Shown: positions 35,025-43,829, counted from the first letter of the stretch. The stretch: 64,000 nucleotides of DNA from Variovorax paradoxus EPS (GCF_000184745.1 NC_014931.1:5270001-5334000), one strand, 5' to 3'. Numbers and translations are program-made. Notes: generated from the letters alone by a model not told the origin.

Positions 35025-36023
35025 TCAGTCGAGCTTCACGCCGGAGATGCGCACGATCTCCGCATAGCGCCTGGTCTCGCTCGCCATGAAGCGCCCGAAG
35101 TCCTCGGGCGTGCCGCCGCCGACCTCGGCGCCGAAGGCGGCCATGCGCTTGTGCAGCTCGGGCGACTTGAGCACCGCATTGGCCTCGGCGTTGAGCTTGT
35201 CGATGATGGGACGCGGCGTGCCGGCCGGCGCCGAGAGGCCGTACCACGACGAGGCGTAGACGCCCTTGAGGCCCACCTCGTCGAAGGTCGGCACGTCGGG
35301 CAGCGCGGGGTTGCGCATCTTGGATGCCACGGCCAGCGCGCGCATGCGGCCGCCGGCGATGAAGGGCAGGCAGGTGGTGGTGTCGAGCATCAGCGACACA
35401 TGGCCCGCCGCGAGGTCGGCCTCGGCCGGCGCGGTGCCCTTGTAGGGCACGTGCACGATGTCGATCTTCGCGGCCGCGGCGAACTGCACGGCAGCCAGGT
35501 GCTGCGACGAGCCGATGCCGCCCGAGCCGTAGTTGAGCTTGCCCGGGTTCGCGCGCGCCGCATCGATCACGTCCTTGACGGTCTTGAACGGCGAGTTGGC
35601 CGGCACCACGAGGATGTTGGGCACGGCCGAGACGTAGACGATCGGCTCGAAGTCCTTCACCGGATCGAAGCCGAGCTTGGTGTACAGGCTGATGTTCACC
35701 GCGTTCGGGCTGATCGAGGACATCAGCAGGTTGTAGCCATCGGGCTTCTGCCGCGCCGCGAGCTCGGTGCCGATGTTGCCGCCCGCCCCTGCGCGGTTGT
35801 CCACCACGAAGGGCTGGCCGAGGCGATGGCCGAGCAGCTCGGACACGATGCGCGCGGTGGTGTCCACGCCGCCGCCGGCGGGCCACGGCACCATCAGCTT
35901 GATGGGCTGCGAGGGATAGTTCTTCACGGCCGCGTCGTCGGCCGACGACGCGGCGTGCGCGCCGAGCAGCACGGCGGTCATCAGGCAAGAACGCATGCAG
36001 GCATGCAGTTTCTTCATCGTCAT
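35025..36023 (-). CDS. Bug/TctC-type periplasmic solute receptor
   Basis: A 332-residue protein starting [21 protein letters not shown] with a signal peptide. The family pattern is [75 protein letters not shown] and DVPTFDEVG. It heads the run Bug-leuC-leuD-leuB and is divergent from a LysR regulator 101 bp away, so its ligand is probably the substrate of the LeuCDB-type enzymes or a precursor. No TctA or TctB gene is present. Confidence 0.92.
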   Translation of the reverse strand: MTMKKLHACMRSCLMTAVLLGAHAASSADDAAVKNYPSQPIKLMVPWPAGGGVDTTARIVSELLGHRLGQPFVVDNRAGAGGNIGTELAARQKPDGYNLLMSSISPNAVNISLYTKLGFDPVKDFEPIVYVSAVPNILVVPANSPFKTVKDVIDAARANPGKLNYGSGGIGSSQHLAAVQFAAAAKIDIVHVPYKGTAPAEADLAAGHVSLMLDTTTCLPFIAGGRMRALAVASKMRNPALPDVPTFDEVGLKGVYASSWYGLSAPAGTPRPIIDKLNAEANAVLKSPELHKRMAAFGAEVGGGTPEDFGRFMASETRRYAEIVRISGVKLD

Positions 36024-36124
36024 GGCGGTGTCTCCTGTCTTTGTAATGAGCGCATGCTATGCCTCGACCCACCCGCCTCGCAATCACAATAAAGGCATGC
36101 AGGCATGAGTAAACTTCATACCCC

Positions 36125-37024
36125 ATGACACGCAAACTGCCCCCGCTCAACGCCCTGCGCGCCTTCGAGGCGGCGGCGCGCTGCGGCAACTTCACGCGCG
36201 CCGCGCAGGAGCTGTTCGTGACGCAGGGCGCCGTGAGCCGGCACATCGCCACGCTGGAGGACTGGCTCGGTGTGCAGCTCTTCGAGCGCGGACGGCACGG
36301 CATCCGCCTCACGCCCGCCGGCGAGCGCTATTTCGCGAGCATGCGGGTGGCGCTCGACCAGATCGAGCACGGCACCCGCCAGTTGCAGCAGCAAAGTCCC
36401 GACGAATGGCTGCTCCGCATCAAGCTGCCGCCGACCTTCGCGATTCGCTGGCTGATTCCGCGGCTCGCGCGCTTTCATGCGCTGCATCCGCGCATCGATG
36501 TACAGATCACCACTTCGCACAAGCCGACCGACTTCGACCGCGACGACATCGACGTGAGCATCCATTCGGAGCCGAGCCCGCCGGTCGGTCCGGGCTACCG
36601 GCTGCTGTTCCGCGAGACGCTGCTGCCGGTGTGCGCGCCGGCGCTGCTGCGGCGCGAACCGCCGCTCGAGCAGCCGAGCGACCTCGCGCACCAGGCGCTG
36701 CTCAGTTCGCTCAACCGGCCGAACGACTGGCAGACCTGGCTCGCGGCCGCCGGCGCGCCCGGCATCGACACGCGGCGGGGCCTGCAGTTCGAGAACGCCG
36801 CCATGGCCTACCAGGCGGCCGCCGAGGAGCTGGGCGTGATGGTCGGGCTGCTCGCCTTCGTGCGCGACGATCTCGCCAGCGGCCGGCTGGTCGCGCCCTT
36901 CGACCTGCGCGTTCCCACCGAGGGCGGCTACTTCATGGCCTGGCGCGCAGACCGGCCGGTGCCGCAGCGGGTGCGGGATTTCGAGAGCTGGATCGCAGCG
37001 GAAGCGGCGACCAGCGAGGCTTGA
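36125..37024 (+). CDS. LysR-family regulator, GcvA type
   Basis: A 299-residue protein beginning [47 protein letters not shown], here in short: a winged helix typical of the GcvA group ([23 protein letters not shown]). The C-terminal ligand domain has [21 protein letters not shown]. GcvA-type regulators often control a divergent operon; here that is Bug-leuCDB. The 101-bp gap holds repeated CATGC elements (ATGCTATGCC, GGCATGCAGGCATG) that may be its binding sites. Confidence 0.92.
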   Translation: MTRKLPPLNALRAFEAAARCGNFTRAAQELFVTQGAVSRHIATLEDWLGVQLFERGRHGIRLTPAGERYFASMRVALDQIEHGTRQLQQQSPDEWLLRIKLPPTFAIRWLIPRLARFHALHPRIDVQITTSHKPTDFDRDDIDVSIHSEPSPPVGPGYRLLFRETLLPVCAPALLRREPPLEQPSDLAHQALLSSLNRPNDWQTWLAAAGAPGIDTRRGLQFENAAMAYQAAAEELGVMVGLLAFVRDDLASGRLVAPFDLRVPTEGGYFMAWRADRPVPQRVRDFESWIAAEAATSEA

Positions 37025-37034
37025 GCGACCTGCG

Positions 37035-37574
37035 CTACGAGGAGATGCCCGGCGCCTTCATGTCGTAGGAGATCCGCCCCGCCGGCAGGTAGAACAGCGC
37101 GATGACCGCGCCGCCCTTCGCCTCCGGATAGTGATGGCTCCCCGGCGCGGGCGCGGTCCATCCGCCGTAGCACCATCCGTTGGGGCCCGCCAGGGCGGCG
37201 CCGTCATTGAGCGGCACCACCATGTTGAATTCGCCGTAGGGGTGCGCGTGGTAGTCGCCGCGAAAGCTCTCTTCGGGGTTGCCTTGCGTGTTGCCGGTGC
37301 TGTCCATGTAGACCGCGGTGATGCTGAAGTTGAACGTGCGCGCGGATGGATCGCACAGCCGCGCGCGCCGGTACTTGCGTCCCTGAATCTCGAGATTCGC
37401 GGCCCAGCCGTCGCGCACGCCGGCCTTCACCAGCCTGGCCAGCTCGTCGTAAAGCGGCGAGCCCGGTGGATACGTGGCGTTGAGCCATTGCTCCACCTCG
37501 GTCCCCGTGGTCATGTTCTGGATTTCCGCGAGAAACGGGAGGCTGGCTTCGATCAGTTGTTCCTGGTCGGTCAT
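37035..37574 (-). CDS. PnbB-like (DUF4863) 4-hydroxylaminobenzoate lyase family protein
   Basis: A 179-residue cupin-like protein starting MTDQEQLIEASLPFLAEIQ. The centre carries GDYHAHPYGEFNMVVPLND and the later PGSHHYPEAKGGAVIALFYLPAGRISYD, which I recognise as the DUF4863 family that includes PnbB, the lyase turning 4-hydroxylaminobenzoate into protocatechuate and ammonia in nitrobenzoate degraders. His and Glu residues in HAHPYGE could bind a metal. It lies 44 bp after a Bug receptor gene on the same strand; a LysR regulator and a nitroreductase are on the other side. Family assignment is from memory of sequence features. Confidence 0.7.
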   Translation of the reverse strand: MTDQEQLIEASLPFLAEIQNMTTGTEVEQWLNATYPPGSPLYDELARLVKAGVRDGWAANLEIQGRKYRRARLCDPSARTFNFSITAVYMDSTGNTQGNPEESFRGDYHAHPYGEFNMVVPLNDGAALAGPNGWCYGGWTAPAPGSHHYPEAKGGAVIALFYLPAGRISYDMKAPGISS

Positions 37575-37618
37575 GGGTGGTTTTTCCTTTTTTGCTTCGA
37601 GAGTTCTTCTTGGCTGCT

Positions 37619-38614
37619 TCACTCGTCGGCCCGGAATCCGGAGGCCGCGACCACCGGCTTCCATCGCTCCCGCTCGGTGGCGATGAGGCGGGTGCAGTCG
37701 GCCGGCCCGAGGTAGGCGGCTTCCAGGCCGATCTGCGACAGGCCCGCAATGAGCGTGCTGTCGCGCGATGCGGTTTGCGTGGCTTCGGCGAGCGCCGCCA
37801 CGGTTTTCTCCAGCGTGGCGGCGGGCGCGTAGACGCCATAGCTCTCGAGCCCGGTCACGGTGTCGAAGCCCTGCTCCGCGAAGGTCGGCACGCTCTTCAA
37901 GAAGCGCGAGCGGCGCTCGCTGCTCGCGGCCAGGAGGCGCAGCTTGCCGCTCTCCAGGTACTGGAGAAAGTCGCCCACGAAGCCGATGTAGGCGGGGATC
38001 TGTCCGCCGAGCAGGTCCTGCACCGCGGGCGCGGAACCGCGATAGGCCACATGCGTGAGCGGCACGCCGGCCGCCTGCGAGAAGCGATAGCCCAGGAACT
38101 GCGCGAGCGAGCCGGCCGCGGGCGATGCGTAGGTGCGACCCGTCTCCGTTTTCTTGAGCCAGCGCACGTAGTCGGCCAGCGTCTTCACTTCGGGCGGCAC
38201 GGCCGTGCTCACGGCCAGCACGCAGGTCGCGGAGGCCAGCAATGCGACGGGCCTGAAATCCTTCGCGGGGTCGTATGCGAGGTTGGCGTAGACGTGCGGG
38301 TAGATCGTCATCGCCGAGGTGTGCGTGCACAGCAGCACGCTGCCGTCCGGTTTCTCGCGCTTGAGCTGCGCATTGGCGATGCGTCCGGCAGCGCCGGGCC
38401 GGTTGTCCACGAGGTACGGCCGGCCCTGCGTGCGCCACGATTCGGTGAGGCGGCGCGCGGTCTGGTCGAGCGTGCCGCCGGGCGGATAGCCGACGATGAG
38501 CCGCCCCATCGCTGCATCGGTCTGCGCGATTGCAAGTGCCGGCAACAGCGCCGCGCCCGGCACGAGGCACGCGGCGCGCGCTGCGAAAGTCCGCCGTGAA
38601 ATGTGATGCACCAT
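37619..38614 (-). CDS. Bug/TctC-type receptor with Tat-like signal
   Basis: A 331-residue protein from ATG 38614, supported by GGAG 7 bp upstream. The signal MVHHISRRTFAARAACLVPGAALLPALAIAQ contains a twin-arginine motif (SRRTF), unlike the two other Bug proteins in the window, so Tat export is likely. Family marks: LIVGYPPGGTLDQTARRL, LVDNRPGAAGRIANAQL, LAYDPAKDFRPVALL, HVAYRGSAPAVQDLLGGQIPA and SVPTFAEQG. It precedes the PnbB-like gene and is divergent from a LysR gene, so an aromatic acid such as nitrobenzoate is a reasonable but unproven ligand. Confidence 0.88.
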   Translation of the reverse strand: MVHHISRRTFAARAACLVPGAALLPALAIAQTDAAMGRLIVGYPPGGTLDQTARRLTESWRTQGRPYLVDNRPGAAGRIANAQLKREKPDGSVLLCTHTSAMTIYPHVYANLAYDPAKDFRPVALLASATCVLAVSTAVPPEVKTLADYVRWLKKTETGRTYASPAAGSLAQFLGYRFSQAAGVPLTHVAYRGSAPAVQDLLGGQIPAYIGFVGDFLQYLESGKLRLLAASSERRSRFLKSVPTFAEQGFDTVTGLESYGVYAPAATLEKTVAALAEATQTASRDSTLIAGLSQIGLEAAYLGPADCTRLIATERERWKPVVAASGFRADE

Positions 38615-38751
38615 GATCGATTGCTCCAGTTGTTTGTCTCGCCCATGTCCCGCCAGGAACGCATGGACGAACGGTGCCACCGCGCATCTGCCACTGGAAG
38701 CGATCAATCTGCAACACGACAATGCAGCGCGTGCAACATGAGGAGAAAAAG

Positions 38752-39753
38752 ATGGCCACAGTGAATCCGAACCGCATGGACCTCAATCTGCTTCGCGTGT
38801 TCGACGCCGTCTTCGAGGACCAGAACCTCCTGCGTGCCGGCAAGCGCCTGCACCTGAGCCAGTCCGCCATCAGCCATGCGCTGGCGCGCCTGCGCGAAGC
38901 GCTGCAGGACGAGCTGTTCATCCGCACCGCCCGCGGCATGGAGCCCACCGCGCGCGCACTCGCAATGGCCGCGCCGCTGCGGGAGGCGCTGCGCAGCATC
39001 CACGACACGCTAGGCGTGCAGCCCTTCGACCCCGCGACGGCCTCGCGCACCTTCGTGCTGGCCGCGAACGACTACGTGACCTCGGTGCTGCTCGTCGGCC
39101 TCAGCCGCCGTGTGGCCTCCATCGCGCCGGCGGTGAACCTCGTCGTGCGGCCGTCCACGCGGCTGGACCTCGCCGAACAGATCGACGTGGGCCGCATCGA
39201 CCTGGCCATCGGCATCTTCGCGGAGGTGCCGCCGCGCTTCCAGAGCGGCCCGGTGTGGACGCAGGAAGACGTGCTGGTCATGCGCAAGGGCCATCCGCTG
39301 CGGCGGCGCCGGCTGCGCGTCGACGACCTCGCGGAATTTCCGCTGGTGACCGTGTCGCTCGGCGGGCAGGAGGAAGGCGCGGTCAGCGGCTACATCGTCG
39401 AGCGCGGGCTCGCGCGGCAGTCCGAGATGTTCGACCGGCAGGCGCTGGAAGATGCGCTCGCGGCCATTGGCCAGCGTCCGCGCTACCGCGTCACCGTGCC
39501 GCATTCGCTCGCGGTGCCCGAGCTCCTCGTGGACAGCGACATGCTTTCCATCGTGCCGGCACCGCTCGCACAAGCCTTCGCAAGCCGCGGCGACGTGCAT
39601 GCGAAGCCGCTGCCCTACGAGGTGGCGAACGTGAGCCTGCGCGCCATATGGCATCGGCGGCACGAGCACGATCCGGCCCATGTCTGGCTCCGGGAACAGC
39701 TCGCGCAAATCGCGGAATCGACACGCGGCGAGCAAGGCGCGCGTCAGGGCTGA
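38752..39753 (+). CDS. LysR-family regulator, NodD/PnbR-like
   Basis: A 333-residue regulator from ATG 38752 with AGGAG 7 bp upstream. The DNA-binding half reads RMDLNLLRVFDAVFEDQNLLRAGKRL, then LSQSAISHALARLREAL and LFIRTARGMEPTARA, the NodD/PcaQ-like LysR group. The ligand domain includes RIDLAIGIFAEVP and HPLRRRRLRVDDL. It sits between the divergent Bug/PnbB-like pair and the co-directional nitroreductase, the place of PnbR in known nitrobenzoate clusters. It probably activates both sides in response to the aromatic substrate. Confidence 0.9.
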   Translation: MATVNPNRMDLNLLRVFDAVFEDQNLLRAGKRLHLSQSAISHALARLREALQDELFIRTARGMEPTARALAMAAPLREALRSIHDTLGVQPFDPATASRTFVLAANDYVTSVLLVGLSRRVASIAPAVNLVVRPSTRLDLAEQIDVGRIDLAIGIFAEVPPRFQSGPVWTQEDVLVMRKGHPLRRRRLRVDDLAEFPLVTVSLGGQEEGAVSGYIVERGLARQSEMFDRQALEDALAAIGQRPRYRVTVPHSLAVPELLVDSDMLSIVPAPLAQAFASRGDVHAKPLPYEVANVSLRAIWHRRHEHDPAHVWLREQLAQIAESTRGEQGARQG

Positions 39754-39835
39754 CCCACCCAAATCCGACGCCGTGCATACCCATGCTGCGCAAGTTTCAA
39801 TGGGCAGCCGCGCACCTGCGTGCGAGCATCGCGCC

Positions 39836-40555
39836 ATGATGAAAGCATCCCCTAAGGACGGCGCAGCGCGAGACGCCGTCGACGCGGTCATCCGCTCGCG
39901 CGCGGCGGTTCGCGCCTTCCAGCCGACGCCGGTTCCCAAGGCGCTCGTCGTGGAAATGCTCGAGGTCGCGCGTTGCGCGCCGAGCAACTCGAACACGCAG
40001 CCGTGGTTCGTGCACGTGCTCGAAGGCGACGCCAAGCGCCGGTTCAGCGAGGCGCTGCTGCGCTCGCACGAACGCGACGAACTCCCCGCCTCACAGCACT
40101 TTCCACCCGAGTTGCCCGCCGAATGCAAAACGCGGCAGGCGGACTTCGGCGCGCGCTACTACGCGGCCCTGGGCATCGACCGCGCGGATGCGGCGGCTCG
40201 CTACCGGCAGACGGCGCAGAACTACCTGTTCTTCGACGCGCCGGTGGGCCTGATCTTCACGATCGACGCGCGGCTGATGCCGCACAGCTGGGCCGACTTC
40301 GGCATGTTCCTGCAGACCTTCATGCTCGCCGCGAGAGCGCGCGGGCTCGACACCTGTCCGCAGGTGTCGTTCGTGCGGCACGAGCCGGTCATCCGCGAAT
40401 GCCTGCCGTTGCCTGAGGGCCAGACCGTGGTGTGCGGCATGTCGCTCGGCTGGGCGCAGCCGGGTTCGGCATTGCACCGTCTCGGGATGCCGAGGGAGCC
40501 GGTGGAAGCGTTCACCGTTTTCCACGGCTTCGATGGCGGCGCAACCGAGGCATGA
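39836..40555 (+). CDS. Nitroreductase-family flavoprotein, PnbA-like
   Basis: A 239-residue protein from ATG 39836 or the adjacent ATG 39839. The FMN-binding marks are IRSRAAVRAFQPTPVP, MLEVARCAPSNSNTQPWFVHVL, and SWADFGMFLQTFMLAARARGLDTCPQ, with GMSLGWAQPGSALH near the end. Members reduce nitroaromatics with NAD(P)H. With the PnbB-like lyase and the LysR gene nearby it could reduce a nitrobenzoate to the hydroxylamino form. Other substrates of the family (quinones, flavins) remain possible. It follows the LysR gene by 82 bp. Confidence 0.85.
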   Translation: MMKASPKDGAARDAVDAVIRSRAAVRAFQPTPVPKALVVEMLEVARCAPSNSNTQPWFVHVLEGDAKRRFSEALLRSHERDELPASQHFPPELPAECKTRQADFGARYYAALGIDRADAAARYRQTAQNYLFFDAPVGLIFTIDARLMPHSWADFGMFLQTFMLAARARGLDTCPQVSFVRHEPVIRECLPLPEGQTVVCGMSLGWAQPGSALHRLGMPREPVEAFTVFHGFDGGATEA

Positions 40556-40641
40556 ATCGGGACTGAAAACGCGTGGAGATTCGGGCAGGCGCCTTCGGAC
40601 GGACAATCGCAGGAGCCCCATCCGAAATCAAAGCCACGACC

Positions 40642-41766
40642 ATGCCCCGCCTCGACGACCCCCTCCACGACGCCGAAATCGGCTCCCGCGACAGCACGCT
40701 CGACACCACACGCATCGACGACGTGCGCATCGGCGCCGTTCGCCCGCTCATGACCCCCGCGCTGCTGCAGGAGCGCGTGCCGGTGCGCGACAACACGCTG
40801 GCGCTGGTCGAGAGCAGCCGCGCGGCGATCGCCGATGTGCTGCACGGCCGCGACGACCGGCTGGTGGTCGTGGTCGGCCCCTGCTCCATCCATGACCACG
40901 ACCAGGCCATCGAATACGCACAGCGCCTGAAGAAGGTCGCCGACTCGCTGCAGGACGACCTCGTCATCGTGATGCGCGCCTACTTCGAGAAGCCGCGCAC
41001 CACCGTCGGCTGGAAGGGCTACATCAACGACCCGCACCTGGACGGCAGCTTCGCGATCAACGAAGGGCTGGAGCGCGCGCGGCGCCTGCTGCTGGAGCTG
41101 ACCACGCTGGGCCTGCCGACCGGCACCGAGTTCCTCGACCTCTTGAGCCCGCAGTTCATTGCCGACCTGATCGCCTGGGGCGCCATCGGCGCGCGCACCA
41201 CCGAGAGCCAGAGCCATCGGCAACTGGCCTCGGGCCTGAGCTGCCCGGTCGGCTTCAAGAATGGCACGGACGGCAGCGTCAAGGTGGCGGCCGACGCCAT
41301 CCTCGCGGCCCGCGCGCCGCACGCCTTCATGGGCATGACCAAGATGGGCATGGCCGCGATCTTCGAGACGCGCGGCAACGACGACTGCCACGTCATCCTG
41401 CGCGGCGGCAAGGCGCCCAACTATTCGGCCGCGGACGTGGAGTCCAGCTGCCAGGCGCTGCTGGCGAACGGCCTGCGGCCGCAGGTGATGATCGATGTCT
41501 CGCACGGCAACAGCAGCAAGCAGCACCAGCGCCAGATCGTGGTCGCCGAAGACGTGGCGGCGCAGATCGCGGGCGGCGAGCATCGCATCACGGGCCTCAT
41601 GATCGAGAGCCATCTCGAGGAAGGCCGGCAGGACCTGAAGCCCGGCGTTGCGCTCAAGCACGGCGTGTCGATCACCGATGCCTGCATCGGCTTTGCGCAG
41701 ACGGTGCCGGTGCTCGAGGGACTGGCTTCGGCGGTCAAGGCGCGGCGCAAGCTGTCGAAGGCTTGA
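40642..41766 (+). CDS. DAHP synthase, class I (AroFGH type)
   Basis: A 374-residue enzyme from ATG 40642. It condenses phosphoenolpyruvate and erythrose 4-phosphate, the first step to aromatic amino acids. Signatures: VVVVGPCSIHDHDQAIEYA with the metal cysteine, MRAYFEKPRTTVGWKGYINDP, GARTTESQSHRQLASGLS, VGFKNGTDG, RGGKAPNYSA and MIDVSHGNSSK. The N-terminal extension of about 50 residues (DDVRIGAVRPLMTPALLQE) is where feedback inhibitors bind in AroF/G/H. Which amino acid inhibits it cannot be told. It is monocistronic or shares a transcript with the small gene 14 bp downstream. Confidence 0.95.
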   Translation: MPRLDDPLHDAEIGSRDSTLDTTRIDDVRIGAVRPLMTPALLQERVPVRDNTLALVESSRAAIADVLHGRDDRLVVVVGPCSIHDHDQAIEYAQRLKKVADSLQDDLVIVMRAYFEKPRTTVGWKGYINDPHLDGSFAINEGLERARRLLLELTTLGLPTGTEFLDLLSPQFIADLIAWGAIGARTTESQSHRQLASGLSCPVGFKNGTDGSVKVAADAILAARAPHAFMGMTKMGMAAIFETRGNDDCHVILRGGKAPNYSAADVESSCQALLANGLRPQVMIDVSHGNSSKQHQRQIVVAEDVAAQIAGGEHRITGLMIESHLEEGRQDLKPGVALKHGVSITDACIGFAQTVPVLEGLASAVKARRKLSKA

Positions 41767-41780
41767 GACCGAAGGCCTGA

Positions 41781-42110
41781 ATGGAAGAAGTCGTTCGCGG
41801 AGTCAGCGTGATGTGGGCCGACGAGAGCCTGCGTCCACTGCTGCTGGGCGCCATCGCGACGGCCATGGTGATCGGCGTCCTGGTGGCCGCCATGCGTCTG
41901 TGGGCACAGCACAGAGACCTGGACGATGCGATCGGACACCGGGTGCATCCCGCCATACGTTTTGCGATATCGCTGCTGCTCGGACTGGGGTGCGCCGCGG
42001 TGCTGGTACGCGGCGATGTAGCGTGGCCGATCCCCGTGGCCGGCATTGCGCTCTCGCTCTGCTTCATGGCGTATTTCGGACTCAGGGCCTTGCGCGGCCA
42101 ACCTGAGTAG
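41781..42110 (+). CDS. Small three-helix membrane protein
   Basis: A 109-residue product with three hydrophobic segments (LLLGAIATAMVIGVLVAAM, AIRFAISLLLGLGCAAVLV, IPVAGIALSLCFMAYFGL) joined by short charged loops. The start is ATG 41781, 14 bp after the DAHP synthase stop. No family is recognised and nothing in the sequence suggests an enzymatic role. It converges with the aminopeptidase gene, 21 bp apart. Confidence 0.6.
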   Translation: MEEVVRGVSVMWADESLRPLLLGAIATAMVIGVLVAAMRLWAQHRDLDDAIGHRVHPAIRFAISLLLGLGCAAVLVRGDVAWPIPVAGIALSLCFMAYFGLRALRGQPE

Positions 42111-42131
42111 AAGCGGCCGGACCGACGCGCG

Positions 42132-42923
42132 TCAGATCGGCGCGTAGCTGCCCGTGCCGCCGGGCCAGGCCGTCAGCACGTCGTATCCCTCGGGGGTTAC
42201 CGCCACCATGTGTTCCCACTGGGCGGACAGGGACCTGTCCTTCGTCACGACGGTCCACCCATCGGGCAATTGCCTGACGTCACGCTGGCCCGCGTTGAGC
42301 ATCGGTTCGATGGTGAAGACCATTCCCGCTTCGAGCCTGAGCCCCTCCCCGCGCCGCCCGTAGTGCAGCACCTGCAGGTCCTCGTGATAGACCCGGCCGA
42401 TGCCGTGGCCGCAGTATTCGCGCACCACGCTGAAATGCTCCCGCTGCGCGACCGACTGGATGGCATGACCCACATCGCCCAGCGTCGCTCCGGGCCTGAC
42501 CTGGCGGATGCCCGCGAGCATGGCTTCGTAGGTCGTCTCCACCAGGCGACGGGCCAGCACGCTGGGAGAGCCGACGAAGTACATGCGGCTGGTGTCGCCG
42601 AACCAGCCGTCCTTGATGACCGCGACATCGATGTTGACGATGTCGCCCTTCTTCAAAATCTTGTCGGGCGAAGGAATCCCATGGCAGACCACCTGGTTGA
42701 CGGAAGTGAGGATGGTCTTCGGATACCCCTGGTAGCCCACGTTGGCCGGTATGGCGCCCTGCACATTCACGATGTGGTCGTGGCAGATGCGGTCGAGCGC
42801 TTCCGTGCTCACACCCGGCACGACGTGGGGCTCGATCATGGCGAGCACCTCCGCGGCCAACTGGGCGGCCCGCCGCGACATCTCGATGTCCTCGGCGGAC
42901 TTGATGACGATGTCGCGCGCCAT
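42132..42923 (-). CDS. map: Type I methionine aminopeptidase
   Basis: A 263-residue pita-bread metallopeptidase. Metal ligands are in VNIDVAVIKDGWFGDTSRMYF (two aspartates), GHGIGRVYHE (His), MVFTIEPML (Glu) and the final Glu in SAQWEHMVAV. It removes the initiator methionine from new proteins. It is not next to rpsB, the usual place of the housekeeping map, and its ATG overlaps the stop of a ParD-like gene by one base (TGATG), so the two are coupled. It is probably a second, specialised copy. Confidence 0.93.
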   Translation of the reverse strand: MARDIVIKSAEDIEMSRRAAQLAAEVLAMIEPHVVPGVSTEALDRICHDHIVNVQGAIPANVGYQGYPKTILTSVNQVVCHGIPSPDKILKKGDIVNIDVAVIKDGWFGDTSRMYFVGSPSVLARRLVETTYEAMLAGIRQVRPGATLGDVGHAIQSVAQREHFSVVREYCGHGIGRVYHEDLQVLHYGRRGEGLRLEAGMVFTIEPMLNAGQRDVRQLPDGWTVVTKDRSLSAQWEHMVAVTPEGYDVLTAWPGGTGSYAPI

Positions 42924-43183
42924 CAGCGTTTTCCGTTCGCAGCCGCAGGTGAGCGAGGCTTGCCGGCCTGGGCCGTGACGGCCGAGGCGATGTCCAGCCC
43001 TCCGGCGAGTTCAGCCTGTATGAGCAGTTGGCAGACTTCCCGGTAGTCCAGTTCCGGGTGCATCTCGGTCAGCATGCCGACGCGCATCCAGTGCTCGGCC
43101 TGCGAGTTGATGGACCGGCTGAGGGCGTTGCCGGCCACTCGCAGGTTCTCGTGCATCAGGTCTGAAATCTTTACGATGCCCAT
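42923..43183 (-). CDS. ParD-like family protein
   Basis: An 86-residue protein starting MGIVKISDLMHENLRVAGNALSRSINSQAEHWMRVGMLTE, the signature of the ParD-like family: a short ribbon-helix-helix-type DNA-binding segment (KISDLMHENLRVA, SINSQAEHWMRVG) followed by a helical tail with an alanine-rich, disordered end. ParD-like proteins are classed as antitoxins by similarity, yet the partner here is a methionine aminopeptidase, not a ParE toxin. A dyad with GTATAT repeats upstream may be its own operator. GAGG precedes the ATG at weak spacing. Confidence 0.8.
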   Translation of the reverse strand: MGIVKISDLMHENLRVAGNALSRSINSQAEHWMRVGMLTEMHPELDYREVCQLLIQAELAGGLDIASAVTAQAGKPRSPAAANGKR

Positions 43184-43208
43184 CGGCGGCCTCTATATGG
43201 AATATGCG

Positions 43209-43230
43209 CGAAGTATATATGCTTCGTATA
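43209..43230 (-). promoter_or_regulatory. Candidate operator/promoter of ParD-like/map pair
   Basis: CGAAG (43209-43213) and CTTCG (43222-43226) enclose TATATATG, and GTATAT occurs twice, at 43213-43218 and 43226-43231, 13 bp apart. This AT-rich island lies 26 bp before the ParD-like ATG and offers TATATAC-like -10 boxes on the minus strand. Autoregulation is inference. Confidence 0.45.
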
Positions 43231-43386
43231 TCCCTGGCGTGCTCCAGACACCGGGGGTGTTTGTGCCTACAGGGGAGCGCGCCGACACACCCATTGCATC
43301 TTCATGAACACCTTCTCGCGGCGTCGGACGACACACGCCAGGCACCACCGCGGGCACCTTCCACGCAAGAAGGAGCAACGTCATTC

Positions 43387-43812
43387 ATGGATCGCCTGTT
43401 CGCCTTGTTCGCCAACAAGACCGCGCATGTCGCGGGCAGCCCGCTCACCTTCCTGGTGTGCGTGGCCGTGGTCGTTGCCTGGGCGGTGGCCGGACCGTTC
43501 TTCGGCTTCTCGGAAACCTGGCAGCTGGTCATCAACACCGGCACCACCATCGTGACCTTCCTCATGGTGTTCCTGATCCAGAACACCCAGAACCGCGATG
43601 GCGTGGCGCTGCAGACGAAGCTCGACGAGTTGATCCGCTCGTCCAACGCCCAGAACGAATTCATGGGCATCGAGAAGCTCACCGACCATGAACTGACCGC
43701 GCTGCACGAGAAATGCGAGGCGGCGGCCAGGAGCAACCAGGCCACGCTGGATCGCACCCGCGCCGAGCGCCGCCGACGCGGTCACGACGGCGAAGCCGCG
43801 ACCAAGTCCTGA
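43387..43812 (+). CDS. Low-affinity iron permease family membrane protein
   Basis: A 141-residue protein with two membrane helices (FLVCVAVVVAWAVAGPFFG, WQLVINTGTTIVTFLMVFLIQNTQNRD) and a charged, helical C-terminal half. The second helix with the QNTQNRDG end and the following LDELIRS is diagnostic of the family named after the yeast Fet4-type low-affinity iron permease (PF04120). Bacterial members are far shorter than Fet4 and no iron transport has been shown for most; the function is therefore uncertain. The ATG at 43387 is preceded by AAGGAG at somewhat long spacing. Confidence 0.85.
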   Translation: MDRLFALFANKTAHVAGSPLTFLVCVAVVVAWAVAGPFFGFSETWQLVINTGTTIVTFLMVFLIQNTQNRDGVALQTKLDELIRSSNAQNEFMGIEKLTDHELTALHEKCEAAARSNQATLDRTRAERRRRGHDGEAATKS

Positions 43813-43829
43813 GGCCCGATCCGGCCTGC

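Noticed and set aside
36024..36124. Repeated CATGC elements as a palindromic operator.
   Set aside because: The copies are suggestive of LysR half-sites but no single dyad is convincing; mentioned only with the LysR gene.
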